A stretch of DNA of 54,457 bases from JACDAN01 sp035535195 (GCA_035535195.1 DATLQK010000032.1:1-54457); one strand, 5' to 3'. Positions 39,999-49,758 are shown, counted from the stretch's first letter. Notes: generated by a model not told the origin, from the sequence alone. Numbers and translations: made by a program.

Positions 39999-41272
39999 TG
40001 AGCGTGTTCACGAGAGAGACCCTGTCGAACGGCGTCCGGCTGCTCGGGGCGCCGATGCCGCAGGTGCAGTCGGTCGCCTGCTTCATCATGTTCGCCGCCG
40101 GCTCACGGTACGAGACGGCGGAGACGAGCGGCATCGCCCACTTCGCGGAGCACATGTTCTTCAAGGGCACGGAGCGGCGGCCGACGGCGCAGCAGATCGG
40201 AAACGAGCTCGACGGGATCGGCGCCGAGTTCAACGCGTTCACGAGCAAGGAGTACACGGGCTACTACGTGAAGTGCGCCGCCGAGCACCGCGAGCACGCC
40301 TTCGACGTGCTCGTCGACATGCTCCAGCACTCGAAGTTCGAGCCGGAGGAGATCGACCGCGAGAAGGGCGTGATCGTCGAGGAGATGAACATGTACTTCG
40401 ACACGCCGCGCGACTACATCTCCGGCGTCTACCACCAGCTCCTGTACGGGGACACGCCGCTCGGCTGGGACATCATCGGGCGGAAGGAGACCGTGCGCGG
40501 AGCGACCCGCGAGACGTTTCTCGACTACGTGAACACCTGGTACCGCGGCGAGCGAACGGTCGTCGGCGTGGCCGGGAACTACCCCGAGAGCGTCCGCGAC
40601 GAGATCGAGGCGCTGCTCGCCGAGGTGCAGCCCGGTGCGCCGGAGGGGCCGCCGCCGGTCGAGGTCGAAAACGGCGCGGGCCCGCGCGTGAAGGTGCATT
40701 CGAAAGAGTCCGACCAGGCGCACATCTGCATCGGCGTGCCGAGCTACCGGCTCGACCATCCAGACCGGTACGCGCTGCAGCTCGTCGGGACCGTGCTCGG
40801 GACGGGGATGTCGTCACGCCTCTTCACCGAGGTGCGGGAGCGGCGCGGGCTCGCGTACTACGTGTTCGCCACCAACCACTCGTACACGGACACGGGCACG
40901 CTCTACTCGCAGGCCGGCGTCGACATCAACCGGATCGACGAGGCGGTCGAGACGATCGCTCGGGAGCTGAAGAAGATCGCGGCGGAGCCGGTGCCGGCCG
41001 AGGAGCTCCAGAAGGCGAAGAACGTCGCCAAGGGCCGCTTCGTCCTCCAGACAGAGAGCCCACACGGGATGATCATGTTCGGGCTGCGGCGCGAGGTCCT
41101 GGAGGGGCACGCCACGGAGCCGGAGGAGGTCCTTGCCGAGATCGACAAGGTGACGGCGGACGACGTCCAGCGCGTCGCGCAGGACGTCCTCGGCGGCGAC
41201 GGCCTCAACCTGGCGCTGATCGGCCCGTTCGACGACAGCTCGCGCTTCGAGCAGCTGCTGTCCGCGCCCTAA
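39998..41272 (+). CDS. M16-family zinc metallopeptidase (insulinase/mitochondrial processing peptidase type)
   Basis: A 424-residue zinc peptidase. The inverted zinc motif is H48-F-A-E-H52 in SGIAHFAEHMFFKGT. The third ligand Glu lies in EKGVIVEEMNMYFDTP. The second, inactive half begins near IGVPSYRLDHPDRYALQLVG and contains RERRGLAYYVFA. Many actinobacterial homologues are cytoplasmic processing peptidases; no signal peptide is visible here. Starts at the thioesterase stop and ends in a CTAA overlap with the convergent cysteine synthase. Confidence 0.93.
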   Translation: MSVFTRETLSNGVRLLGAPMPQVQSVACFIMFAAGSRYETAETSGIAHFAEHMFFKGTERRPTAQQIGNELDGIGAEFNAFTSKEYTGYYVKCAAEHREHAFDVLVDMLQHSKFEPEEIDREKGVIVEEMNMYFDTPRDYISGVYHQLLYGDTPLGWDIIGRKETVRGATRETFLDYVNTWYRGERTVVGVAGNYPESVRDEIEALLAEVQPGAPEGPPPVEVENGAGPRVKVHSKESDQAHICIGVPSYRLDHPDRYALQLVGTVLGTGMSSRLFTEVRERRGLAYYVFATNHSYTDTGTLYSQAGVDINRIDEAVETIARELKKIAAEPVPAEELQKAKNVAKGRFVLQTESPHGMIMFGLRREVLEGHATEPEEVLAEIDKVTADDVQRVAQDVLGGDGLNLALIGPFDDSSRFEQLLSAP

Positions 41273-42201
41273 GCGTACGGCGCACTCGACATGTACTTGA
41301 AGCCGCTGTCGACGGCGAGCGTGACGACGACCGCGTCCGGGCCGAGCTGATCGGCCAGCCGGCGGGCGCCGACGACGTTTGCACCCGACGAGATGCCCGC
41401 GAAGATGCCCTCGTCCTCGGCGAGGCGACGCGTCATCTCGACCGCCTCGGCATCCTCGATCGCCCAGACGTCGTCGACGCGCTCCGCGTCCCAGTGCGGT
41501 GGCACGAGCCCGGACCAGCCCTGGATCGCGAAGGAGCCGTGGGCCCCGCCCGTGATCGCCGCGGAGCTCGCCGGCTCGAGCCCGACGATCCGCACCTCCG
41601 GATTCCGCCCCTTCAGGGTGTCCGAGACGCCCATGAGCGAGCTCGCCGTCCCGACGCCGTGCGCGAACCCGGTCACCCGTCCTTCCGTCTGCTCCCAGAT
41701 CTCCCGTCCGAGCATCTCGCGGTGCCCCTGGATCACGTAGGGGTTGTTGAACTGGTCCGTCGCGTACATGCCCGGCTCCTGCGCGAGCTCGCCGGCGCGG
41801 TCGACCATGTTCTGAATGTCCTGGGCGGTCACCTTGCCGCGCCCCTCGACGGACGGGATCACCTCGAGCTCCGCGCCGAGTGCCCGCATCAGCTGGAACC
41901 GCTCCTCGGTGAAGCAGTCCGCGATCACGATCTTCAGTGCGTAGCCCTTCGCCCGACAGACGAGCGCCAGGGCGGGGCCCGTGCTCCCGCCGGTGTACTC
42001 GACGATCGTCGACTCCGGGCCGATCAGCCCGTCCCGCTCGGCGCCCTCGATCATCGAGAGCGCCATCCGATCCTTCATCGAGCCCGTCGGATTCAGGTAC
42101 TCGAGCTTGACCCAGACCTCGGCGCCGTTTTCCGGCGCGAGCTTCCGGAGACGGACCAGCCGCGTGTCGCCGATCGCCGCCAGGACACTGGAGTCCGTCA
42201 C
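41269..42201 (-). CDS. Cysteine synthase / PLP-dependent beta-replacement enzyme
   Basis: A 310-residue fold-type II PLP enzyme, most like O-acetylserine sulfhydrylase. PLP Lys K43 is in NPTGSMKDRMA, the phosphate or carboxylate loop is EYTGGSTGPALALV, FAHGVGTASSLMGVS binds PLP phosphate, and the late IFAGISSGANVVGA Ser contacts the pyridine N. TSGN is replaced by TGGSTG, seen in some cysteine synthase or cystathionine beta-synthase-like proteins, so the exact reaction is open. GTG 42201 overlaps the TPR gene's stop (GTGA). Confidence 0.88.
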   Translation of the reverse strand: MTDSSVLAAIGDTRLVRLRKLAPENGAEVWVKLEYLNPTGSMKDRMALSMIEGAERDGLIGPESTIVEYTGGSTGPALALVCRAKGYALKIVIADCFTEERFQLMRALGAELEVIPSVEGRGKVTAQDIQNMVDRAGELAQEPGMYATDQFNNPYVIQGHREMLGREIWEQTEGRVTGFAHGVGTASSLMGVSDTLKGRNPEVRIVGLEPASSAAITGGAHGSFAIQGWSGLVPPHWDAERVDDVWAIEDAEAVEMTRRLAEDEGIFAGISSGANVVGARRLADQLGPDAVVVTLAVDSGFKYMSSAPYA

Positions 42202-42626
42202 AGGGTCGCGAGCGCCTCCTCGAAGTGCTCGCGGTTTTCGAGCTCCGCGATGTCCGCGCCAGACCGACGCGCCAGCAATTCGTAGCGCCGCGCCTCTGCG
42301 TCGTCGCCCGCCACGCTGTTCGCCCGCGCCAGGGCCTCGTAGGCGAACGGGAGGTCCCAGTCCTCCATGTTGTCCGCATCGTGCTTGGTGAGCACAAGGC
42401 ACCGCCGCGCGTGGTGGAGCGCAGGCTCGCCGCGGCCGAGCACCGTGTAGACCCGCGAGATCTGCCACTCGCTCCGGGCGCGGTTCTTCGGCTCAAACTC
42501 CGGCGCCAGCGACCAGTGGTACGCGGACGCATGTGCCGCGTACAGCATCCGGTCGTCGTCTTCGCGAGTCTCCATCAGCCGCCAGACCTCGTTGTAGAGG
42601 TCAACGCCGAGCTGACGGTGGTTCAT
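42198..42626 (-). CDS. Small TPR-like protein of unknown function
   Basis: A 142-residue soluble helical protein. It contains RSEWQISRVYTVLGRGEPAL and LPFAYEALARANSVAGDDAE, which look like two TPR units, and an acidic C-terminus. It sits between the acetyl-CoA synthetase (ATGA overlap at 42623-42626) and cysteine synthase (GTGA), so all three are probably one transcript. The context alone does not give a function. Confidence 0.65.
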   Translation of the reverse strand: MNHRQLGVDLYNEVWRLMETREDDDRMLYAAHASAYHWSLAPEFEPKNRARSEWQISRVYTVLGRGEPALHHARRCLVLTKHDADNMEDWDLPFAYEALARANSVAGDDAEARRYELLARRSGADIAELENREHFEEALATL

Positions 42627-44671
42627 TCCTCGGCGGTTGCCCTCGCCGCGCCGCGCTCGCGGATCTCCTCGACCACGGCCGGATCGGCCAGCGTTGTCGT
42701 GTCCCCGAGGGGACGGTTCTCCGCAACGTCGCGCAGCAGCCGCCGCATGATCTTGCCCGAGCGGGTCTTCGGCAGCTCCGGCGTGAAGACGATGTTCGCG
42801 GGCTTCGCGATCGCGCCGATCTTCGTGCCGACGTGGTCGCGGAGCTCGGCCAGCCGCTCTTCCGAGCCCTCCTCGGCGCCCTTCAGCGTCACGAAGGCGA
42901 CGATCGCCTGGCCGGTCTGCGCGTCCATCCGCCCGCACACCGCGGCCTCGGCGACCGACGGATGGTCGACGAGCGCGCTCTCGACCTCGATCGTCGAGAT
43001 CCGGTGGCCGGACACGTTCATGACGTCGTCCACCCGGCCGAGCAGCCAGAAGTCGCCGTTTTCGTCGATCCGCGCGCCGTCGCCGGCGAAGTAGACGCCC
43101 GGGTACCTCGACCAGTAGGTCTCGACGAACCGGTCGTGATCCTTGTAGATCCCGCGCAACATGGCCGGCCACGGCTTGCGGAGGACGAGGTAGCCGCCGC
43201 CACCGGGCCCGACCTCGTTCCCCTGCTCGTCGAAGACGGCGGCGTCGACACCCGGGAACGGCTTCGTCGCCGACCCGGGCTTCAGCGTGGTGATCCCCGG
43301 CAGGGGCGTGATCATGATCATCCCCGTCTCCGTCTGCCACCACGTGTCGACGACGGGCGTGCGGCCGCGGCCGATGTGCTCGCGGTACCACATCCAGGCC
43401 TCCGGGTTGATCGGCTCGCCGACCGACCCGAGCAGGCGCAGCGACGAGAGATCGTGCTGCTCCGCGTACTCCGGCCCCCACTTCATGTGGCTCCGGATCG
43501 CGGTCGGCGCCGTGTAGAGGATGTCGACCTTGTAGCGCTCGACAATCTCCCACCAACGGTCCTTGTCCGGGTAGTCGGGCGTCCCCTCGAACATGACCCC
43601 GGTCGTTCCGTTCGCGAGCGGCCCGTAGACGATGTAGCTGTGCCCGGTCACCCAGCCGACGTCCGCCGCGCACCAGTACACCGAGTCGGGCTTGACGTCG
43701 AAGATGTAGTGGTGCGTCGCAGCCACGCCGACGAGGTAGCCGCCCGTCGTGTGCGCGATCCCCTTCGGCTTCGCGGTCGTGCCGCTCGTGTAGAGCAGGT
43801 AGAGGAGATCTTCCGAGTCCATGTGCTCGGGCGGGCACGACGCCGGGTCGTCCGACTGCCCCTCGACGAGCTCGTGCCACCAGCGGTCCCGTCCCTCCTG
43901 CATCGGAACCTCGCCGCCGGTGCGGCGGTAGACAACGCACGTCTCGACCCCGGGTGAGTCCGCGAGCGCCTCGTCGGCGTTCCGCTTCAGCGGGACGGTC
44001 GTGCCCCGCCGCCAGGCCTCGTCCTGGGTGATCAGGAGCTTGCACTCCATATCGTTCAGCCGGCCGGAGAGCGACTCGGCCGAGAACCCGCCGAAGACGA
44101 CTGTGTGGGGCGCGCCCAGCCGGGCGCAGGCGAGCATCGCGACCGGGAGCTCGGGAACCATCCCCATGTAGATCCCGACCGGTGTCCCCTTCCGGACGCC
44201 GAGCTCCCTCAGCGCGTTCGCGAAGCGCACGACCTCCTCCTGGAGGTCGACGAAGGTGATCTCGCGCCGGTCGTCCTCCGGCTCCCCCTCCCAGTAGTAG
44301 GCGACCTTTCCGCCCTTGCCGGCCTCGACGTGGCGGTCGACGCAGTTGAAGCAGACGTTGAGCTTGCCGCCGAGGTACCACTTCGCGTAGGGCGGCTCCC
44401 ATTCGTAGAGCTCGGTCCAGCGCTCGAACCAGGTAATCCGCTGCGCCTCCCGGGCCCACAGCTCCTCGAGCGAGAGCTCGTACAGCTCCGGCTGCGCGTT
44501 GGCCTGCGCCGCGAACTCGGGATCCGCGGGATACCGCCGGACCTCCTCGAACATGGTTTCGATCGCAGCCGACCGGCTCTGGCCGGCGCCGTCTCCCGCC
44601 GGGCGGAGCCCGGCTCCGCCGTCGCCTTCCGCCGCTGCGGGCACGGGGCTCTCCGGGTCCGTGTTGCTCAC
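42623..44671 (-). CDS. acs: Acetyl-CoA synthetase
   Basis: Activates acetate to acetyl-CoA via acetyl-AMP. 682 residues, slightly longer than usual because of a Pro/Gly-rich N-terminal 35 residues; an ATG before FEEVRRYPADPEFAAQAN is an alternative start. Motifs: LYTSGTTAKPKGIAHTTGGY, TWWQTETGMIMITP, GDGARIDENGDFWLLGRVDD, VSGHRISTIEVESALV, and the acetylation-prone catalytic Lys in PKTRSGKIMRRLLRD. First gene of the minus-strand acs-TPR-cysteine synthase unit. Confidence 0.95.
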   Translation of the reverse strand: MSNTDPESPVPAAAEGDGGAGLRPAGDGAGQSRSAAIETMFEEVRRYPADPEFAAQANAQPELYELSLEELWAREAQRITWFERWTELYEWEPPYAKWYLGGKLNVCFNCVDRHVEAGKGGKVAYYWEGEPEDDRREITFVDLQEEVVRFANALRELGVRKGTPVGIYMGMVPELPVAMLACARLGAPHTVVFGGFSAESLSGRLNDMECKLLITQDEAWRRGTTVPLKRNADEALADSPGVETCVVYRRTGGEVPMQEGRDRWWHELVEGQSDDPASCPPEHMDSEDLLYLLYTSGTTAKPKGIAHTTGGYLVGVAATHHYIFDVKPDSVYWCAADVGWVTGHSYIVYGPLANGTTGVMFEGTPDYPDKDRWWEIVERYKVDILYTAPTAIRSHMKWGPEYAEQHDLSSLRLLGSVGEPINPEAWMWYREHIGRGRTPVVDTWWQTETGMIMITPLPGITTLKPGSATKPFPGVDAAVFDEQGNEVGPGGGGYLVLRKPWPAMLRGIYKDHDRFVETYWSRYPGVYFAGDGARIDENGDFWLLGRVDDVMNVSGHRISTIEVESALVDHPSVAEAAVCGRMDAQTGQAIVAFVTLKGAEEGSEERLAELRDHVGTKIGAIAKPANIVFTPELPKTRSGKIMRRLLRDVAENRPLGDTTTLADPAVVEEIRERGAARATAEE

Positions 44672-44741
44672 ACTGTCCCCTCCGGCCCCGCACCAGCAAC
44701 GGCGCCCCAGATCCGTCCGGAGGCGCCCTGCTGCGTCTCGG

Positions 44742-45872
44742 TCATGGGGTCAGATCGTAGGGGAAGTCCGTCAGATTCTCGGCGCCGTCCTCGGTGACGA
44801 GGACGAGATCCTCGAGGCGCACTCCACCCCAACCCTCGCGGTAGAGCCCCGGCTCGAGCGTGATCACGTCCCCGGCCATCAGCCGGCTGGGATCACGGGA
44901 GAGCGACGGCGGCTCGTGCACCTCGAGGCCCACGCCGTGGCCGAGGCCGTGGAAGAACCCGTTTGAGAGCACCTCACCCGGCTGCTTCGACAGCTGAGTC
45001 GGCTGTCCGGCCTCGTGGAACACGTCGCAGACCAGGCGGAAGATGTCGCTGCCCTCGGCGCCCGCCTTCACTGCATCGAACGAGCGCTGCAGCGCCTCGT
45101 AGACGAGCCGGTGGTACTCGGCGAGCTCCTCCGAGACGTCGCCGACGACGAACGTGCGGGTCATGTCCGCGTAGTAGCCGGTCTCGCGGTCGCGCGGGAA
45201 GAGGTCGATCACGACTGCCTGGCCGGGCGCGATCGGCCCCGACCCCATGTCGTGGCCGGACGCGGCCTGGCCGCCGATCGCCACGATCATCTCGTCCGAG
45301 ACGAGGTTGTGCTCGTTGAAGACCTCGGTGATGCGCGCCTTGATCCGCTCCGAGGTGAGCTCCTCGCCGTCGAGGGTGAGCGTGCCGTTCGACGCCTCGG
45401 CGTTCCGGAGCAGCTCGCGGGCCGCGCCCATCGCGGCCTCGGTGCCTCGCTGCGCCCGCCGGATGCCGGTCAGCCCGACATCGCCCTTGACCCGGCGGCG
45501 CTCTGCGAAGAAGTCGCGGTCGGGTGTCAGCTCGACACCCTGGGCGCGCAAGCGGTCGGCGACGCCGACCGGGAAGGTCGTCGGGACGCGCGCTTCCTTG
45601 ACGCCGAGCTGCGGGACCGCGCGCTCGATCACCTGCATCAGGACCTCGTCGCGAGGCAGGCCCTGAGCCAGGAGCTCGTCGTAGCCGAACTCCTCCATCG
45701 GGTGGGCGCTGATGCCGGAGGGCTCGAGGCGCGAGACCTCGAACGAAGTGACGACGGCGTGTCGCTCTCCGTCCTTCTCGACGTAGAGAAACGGGTCGGG
45801 CACCGGGACCGGAACTTCGTTCCGCATCGAGGCATCGCCCATGGAATCTGCGTAGATCAGTACGTCGCTCAT
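44742..45872 (-). CDS. M24-family metallopeptidase (Xaa-Pro dipeptidase type)
   Basis: A 376-residue pita-bread peptidase with an N-terminal creatinase-like domain. The dinuclear metal ligands are visible: two Asp in VVIDLFPRDRETGYYADMTR, His in FFHGLGHGVGLEVHEPP, Glu in ITLEPGLYREG and Glu in VRLEDLVLVTEDG. It probably cleaves Xaa-Pro dipeptides. ATG 45872 was chosen over an in-frame start at 45902. TATAGG on the minus strand (45888-45883) lies ten bases before it, suggesting a leaderless promoter in the gap shared with the divergent amidohydrolase. Confidence 0.92.
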   Translation of the reverse strand: MSDVLIYADSMGDASMRNEVPVPVPDPFLYVEKDGERHAVVTSFEVSRLEPSGISAHPMEEFGYDELLAQGLPRDEVLMQVIERAVPQLGVKEARVPTTFPVGVADRLRAQGVELTPDRDFFAERRRVKGDVGLTGIRRAQRGTEAAMGAARELLRNAEASNGTLTLDGEELTSERIKARITEVFNEHNLVSDEMIVAIGGQAASGHDMGSGPIAPGQAVVIDLFPRDRETGYYADMTRTFVVGDVSEELAEYHRLVYEALQRSFDAVKAGAEGSDIFRLVCDVFHEAGQPTQLSKQPGEVLSNGFFHGLGHGVGLEVHEPPSLSRDPSRLMAGDVITLEPGLYREGWGGVRLEDLVLVTEDGAENLTDFPYDLTP

Positions 45873-45915
45873 GTGGTCGATCCTATACAGGGCGTTCTCC
45901 ATAAACTGATCGTTC

Positions 45916-47070
45916 GTGGACGAGCCGCTTTCGCGCGCCCAGGAGCTCTTGGCGAGCTACGACGACGAGCTTCGTCGGCTGCTGCCGGATGACGCCGAGA
46001 TCTTCGACGCTCACCTCCATCTCGGCCAAGACATCGACGGCACGAGCGGCCAGTACGAGGAGCTCGAGCGGATCATGGACAAATACGGGATCTCCCACGC
46101 GTTCATGTTCTGCATGGACGAGCCGGACCGGGAGCCCGCGTTCCGCGCGCCGAACGGCCGGACGCTCGAGTTCGCGCGGCGCTCCGGGGGCCGGCTGATT
46201 CCCTTCGTGCGTCTCGACCTGACCGCGGCGGGGCCGATCGACGAGGCGATCCGCTGCTTCGACCTCGGCGCGCGCGGGATCAAGCTCCACCCGCGCGCCC
46301 AGCGGTTCACGCTGAACGACGAGCGGCTGGCGCCGGTGTTCGAGCTGGCCGCCGAGCGGCGCGTGCCAATCCTGATCCACGGCGGCCGCGGGCTGCCCCC
46401 CATCGCCGACCACCTCCGCCGCCTGGTCGAGACCTACCCGGAGGCGCAGCTGATCATCGCTCACGCCGGGATCGCGGACATGGCCGCGCTCGCCGGCTGC
46501 TTCGCCGGGAAGAAGGGCGTCTTCTTCGACACGTCCGTCTGGAGCCCGGTCGACCTCCTCGACTTCTTCCATCACGTGCCGCCGGAGCAGATCCTCTACG
46601 CGTCCGACTACCCCTACGGCCGCCAGCCGCAGTCGCTCACGATCGCGCTGCGGACGGCGATCACCGCCGGCCTCGACGAGCGGCAGCTCCGGGACATGCT
46701 CGCCGGCAACGCCAATCGCATCGCGAACGGGGACGAGCCGCTCGAGCCCTCGACGCCGAGCGGCACCGACGAGTTCACCCAGTCGATGGCGCTCGCGCGG
46801 GTGCACCAGTACCTCTCGATGGCGACGCCGCTCCTGTGGACGCGCCAGCAGGACACGATCGGCGTGATCGGCCTGGCCCTGAACGCGTGCTACGAGCGCA
46901 ACGGCTACCCGGGGGAGCTCGACCAGATCAAGGAGCTCCTGACGACGGCGCAGGAGCTCTGGCGGAGCCTGCCGGACGTCGAGGACGAGGGCGACGAGAT
47001 CGCAACGCGCCGCGCGACCTTCGCCATGGTGCACCTGGCCGACATCATCGCGGTGACGCCCGGTGCCTAG
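45916..47070 (+). CDS. Amidohydrolase-family metal-dependent hydrolase
   Basis: A 384-residue TIM-barrel metallohydrolase of the amidohydrolase-2 type. Metal ligands: HxH in FDAHLHLGQD, His in PILIHGGRGL, His in LIIAHAGIADM and Asp in ILYASDYPYGR. Family members include decarboxylases (ACMSD, LigW) and hydrolases. GTG 45916 start. It overlaps the iron-sulfur subunit of a molybdenum hydroxylase by eight bases, suggesting both act in one catabolic pathway, perhaps on an aromatic or N-heterocyclic compound. The substrate cannot be read from sequence. Confidence 0.87.
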   Translation: MDEPLSRAQELLASYDDELRRLLPDDAEIFDAHLHLGQDIDGTSGQYEELERIMDKYGISHAFMFCMDEPDREPAFRAPNGRTLEFARRSGGRLIPFVRLDLTAAGPIDEAIRCFDLGARGIKLHPRAQRFTLNDERLAPVFELAAERRVPILIHGGRGLPPIADHLRRLVETYPEAQLIIAHAGIADMAALAGCFAGKKGVFFDTSVWSPVDLLDFFHHVPPEQILYASDYPYGRQPQSLTIALRTAITAGLDERQLRDMLAGNANRIANGDEPLEPSTPSGTDEFTQSMALARVHQYLSMATPLLWTRQQDTIGVIGLALNACYERNGYPGELDQIKELLTTAQELWRSLPDVEDEGDEIATRRATFAMVHLADIIAVTPGA

Positions 47071-47521
47071 CGTGGTGAATCGGGCGCTCACGCTCCACGT
47101 CAACGGCCAGGACTTCAGCGTCGACGCCGAGGTGGGGACGTCGCTCGCTCACGTCCTCCGCGAGCAGCTCGGGCTCACCGGGACGAAGGTCGCCTGCAAC
47201 GAGGGTCATTGCGGCGCCTGCACCGTGCAGCTCGACGGTGTCCCCATCCTTTCCTGCCTCACGCTCGTCCATACCGTCGAGGGTCGAGAGGTGACGACGA
47301 TCGAGGGCCTGCACGACCACCCGCTCGTCGACGCGTTCGTGCGCGCCGACGCGCTCCAGTGCGGGTTCTGCACGCCCGGGCAGATCGTCTCCGCGGCGGC
47401 GCTCGTCGAGGCCAATCCCGACCCGAGCCGCGAGGAGATTCGGCACGGCATGGCCGGAAACATCTGCCGCTGCGGCACCTATCCGAAGATCGAGGAGGCG
47501 ATTACCTCGTGGCGAGGCTGA
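47063..47521 (+). CDS. Molybdenum hydroxylase small subunit, two [2Fe-2S] clusters (XdhC/CoxS type)
   Basis: A 152-residue electron-transfer subunit from GTG 47063. The N-terminal plant-ferredoxin-like cluster is bound by Cys in ACNEGHCGACTVQLDG and the following ILSCLTL. The second, helical-domain cluster is bound by LQCGFCTPGQIV and GNICRCGTYPKI. It passes electrons from the Mo site of the next subunit to FAD. Overlaps both neighbours, so it is tightly coupled in an amidohydrolase-S-L-M operon. Confidence 0.95.
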   Translation: MPSVVNRALTLHVNGQDFSVDAEVGTSLAHVLREQLGLTGTKVACNEGHCGACTVQLDGVPILSCLTLVHTVEGREVTTIEGLHDHPLVDAFVRADALQCGFCTPGQIVSAAALVEANPDPSREEIRHGMAGNICRCGTYPKIEEAITSWRG

Positions 47522-49758
47522 TCAGGACCGAGAAGGAAGTCGAGGGCCGCTACACCGAGACCTGGATCGTCGTCGAGGAGGACACGCTCGACCAGTGGCC
47601 CGGGGGGCCGCGCGAGTCGGTGGGCCGCCCGGCGACGCGGCTCGACGGGCTGCAGCGCGCCCGGGGCGAGGCGCGCTACACGGCCGACATCCAGCTGCCG
47701 GGAATGCTGCATGCGGCCGTCCTCCGCAGTCCGCATGCGCACGCGCGGGTGAAGCGCCTCGACCTCGAAGCGGCGCGGGAGGCGCCGGGTGTCCGCGGCG
47801 TCCTCGGCCCGCTCGTCGAGGAGGTCGGTTATCCGGGACAGGCCGTCGCGGCCGTCGCGGCCGACACCCTCGCCCAGGCGGAGGCCGCAGTCGCGCTGAT
47901 TCAGGTCGAGTGGGAGCAACTCGAGCCGCTGCTCGATCCCGACGAGGCGGTCGCCCGCGACGCGCTCGTCAGCGACGCGCGGACTTCGGAGCGTGGCGAC
48001 GTCGAGCGCGGCTTCGCCGAGGCCGACGTCGTCGTCGAGGCGGAGTACCGCACGCAGAGCGTCCTCCACAACTCGATGGAGACCCACCAGGCCGTCTGTG
48101 AGTGGGAGGGGCACGACCGGCTGACGGTCTACATCTCGACCCAGTTCGTCTGGGGGATTCGCGCAACAGTGGCCGAGCACTACGAACTGCCGCCGGACAA
48201 CGTGCGAGTCGTCTGCCGGTTCATGGGCGGCGGGTTCGGCTCCAAGAACTCGCCGGACGACTACACCTACATCGCCGCCGACCTCGCCCGCGAGACCGGG
48301 CGACCCGTCAAGTGCGCGCTCACGCGTCGCGACGAGAACCTCGCCGCCGGCCACCGGAACGCGACGATCCAGCGGCTCAAGGCCGGCGCCCGTGCCGACG
48401 GCACGCTGACGGCGCTCGAAGGGGATTTCGTGAACGCCACCGGCTGGGGCGGCTGGGTCTCGTCGACCGGCGGGCCGATGGAGCTGCTCTATGGCTGCGA
48501 GAACGTTCGGATCACCGAGCGCGGCGCGAAGCTGAACAGCTCGCCGATGAAGGCGTTCCGGGCACCCGGGTTCGTCGAGGGCACGTTCGGGCTCGAGTGC
48601 CTGATCGACGAGCTCGCCGCGAAGCTCAACCTCGACCCGCTCGAGTTCCGCCGGCGCAACCATTCCGACCACGACGCAGTCGACGGCCGGCCCTTCTCCT
48701 CCAAGAACCTGCTCGAGTGCTACAGCCGCGCCGAGCCGCACTGGGAGCGCCGCGAAGCGGTGCGGGCGAGCTCCGACGGGCCGTGGAAGCGCGGCGTCGG
48801 GGTCGCGAGCCAGATCTGGTACGGCGGCGGCGGTCCGCCCTCGTACGCGTGGGTACGGGTCGGCGCCGACGGCCGTGCCGTGGTCGTCACCGCGATGCAG
48901 GACATCGGCACCGGGAGCGCCACGGCGATGGCGCAGATCGCGGCCGAGGAGCTCGGTATCCCGGTCGACCGCGTCGACGTCTCGCTCGGTGACACCGCCC
49001 GCGGACCGTACGCCTCGGTCTCGGCCGGCTCCTCGACGATCCCGTCGATGGGCCCGGCGGTTCGCGCCGCCGCCGCCGACGCCGCCTGGCAGATCATCGA
49101 GATCGCCGCGCAGCGGTTCGAGCTCGAGGAGCGCGTGCTCTCACTCCGCGGCGGGGAGATCGTCTCGGCCGACGGCGGCTCCTGGCCGATCGAGGAGATC
49201 ACGGGGCTGCTCGAGGACGGGCAGATCCTCGGCAGGGGCTCGCGCGGCCCGAACCCGGCCGGCATGCGCATCCTCACCTTCGGCGTGCAGGTCGCCGAGG
49301 TCGCCGTCGACGTCGAGACCGGCGAGGTGCGCGTCGACCGCATCGCAGCGATCCACGACGTCGGGCGGGTGATCAACCCGCTCGGCGCCTCGAGCCAGGT
49401 CGAGGGCGGGATCATCCAGGGTCTCGGGCACACGCTCTCCGAGGAGCGCCTGCTCGACCCGCGCACCGGCGCCGTGCTGACGCAGACCCTCGACAGCTAC
49501 CGGATGCCGACGATCGCCGACGTCCCCGAGATCGTCACCGACCTCGTCGACATCCCCGACGCGCACCTGACGAATCTCGGCTCGAAGGGGCTCGGCGAGC
49601 CGCCGATCGTCCCGACGGCCGCGGCGATCGCGAACGCGATCCGCGACGCCACCAGTGCCGACGTCCGGTCGCTGCCGATCACCCGAGAAGAGATGCTGCG
49701 CGCGCTGCGCGAAGCCCGCGAGCGCCGCCCGGAGCGCGTTGGAGCTCCTGCGGCCTGA
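47509..49758 (+). CDS. Molybdenum hydroxylase large, molybdopterin-binding subunit
   Basis: A 749-residue catalytic subunit of the xanthine oxidase family from GTG 47509. The a/b-hammerhead domain (LPGMLHAAVLRSPHAHARVK) is followed by the Mo-binding FMGGGFGSKNSPDDY and MKAFRAPGFVEGTFGLECLI. Further on are AMQDIGTGSATAMAQIAAEE and the active-site Glu in GSKGLGEPPIVPTAAAIANA. The AFRAPG loop differs from the AYRCSFR loop of form I CO dehydrogenase, so this is an aldehyde, purine or N-heterocycle hydroxylase of unknown substrate. About 40 extra residues before the hammerhead are of unknown role. Confidence 0.93.
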   Translation: MARLIRTEKEVEGRYTETWIVVEEDTLDQWPGGPRESVGRPATRLDGLQRARGEARYTADIQLPGMLHAAVLRSPHAHARVKRLDLEAAREAPGVRGVLGPLVEEVGYPGQAVAAVAADTLAQAEAAVALIQVEWEQLEPLLDPDEAVARDALVSDARTSERGDVERGFAEADVVVEAEYRTQSVLHNSMETHQAVCEWEGHDRLTVYISTQFVWGIRATVAEHYELPPDNVRVVCRFMGGGFGSKNSPDDYTYIAADLARETGRPVKCALTRRDENLAAGHRNATIQRLKAGARADGTLTALEGDFVNATGWGGWVSSTGGPMELLYGCENVRITERGAKLNSSPMKAFRAPGFVEGTFGLECLIDELAAKLNLDPLEFRRRNHSDHDAVDGRPFSSKNLLECYSRAEPHWERREAVRASSDGPWKRGVGVASQIWYGGGGPPSYAWVRVGADGRAVVVTAMQDIGTGSATAMAQIAAEELGIPVDRVDVSLGDTARGPYASVSAGSSTIPSMGPAVRAAAADAAWQIIEIAAQRFELEERVLSLRGGEIVSADGGSWPIEEITGLLEDGQILGRGSRGPNPAGMRILTFGVQVAEVAVDVETGEVRVDRIAAIHDVGRVINPLGASSQVEGGIIQGLGHTLSEERLLDPRTGAVLTQTLDSYRMPTIADVPEIVTDLVDIPDAHLTNLGSKGLGEPPIVPTAAAIANAIRDATSADVRSLPITREEMLRALREARERRPERVGAPAA

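Noticed and set aside
47509..49758. Form I carbon monoxide dehydrogenase (CoxL)
   Set aside because: The active-site loop reads AFRAPG rather than AYRCSFR, and the FAD subunit has extra FeS cysteines not found in CoxM.
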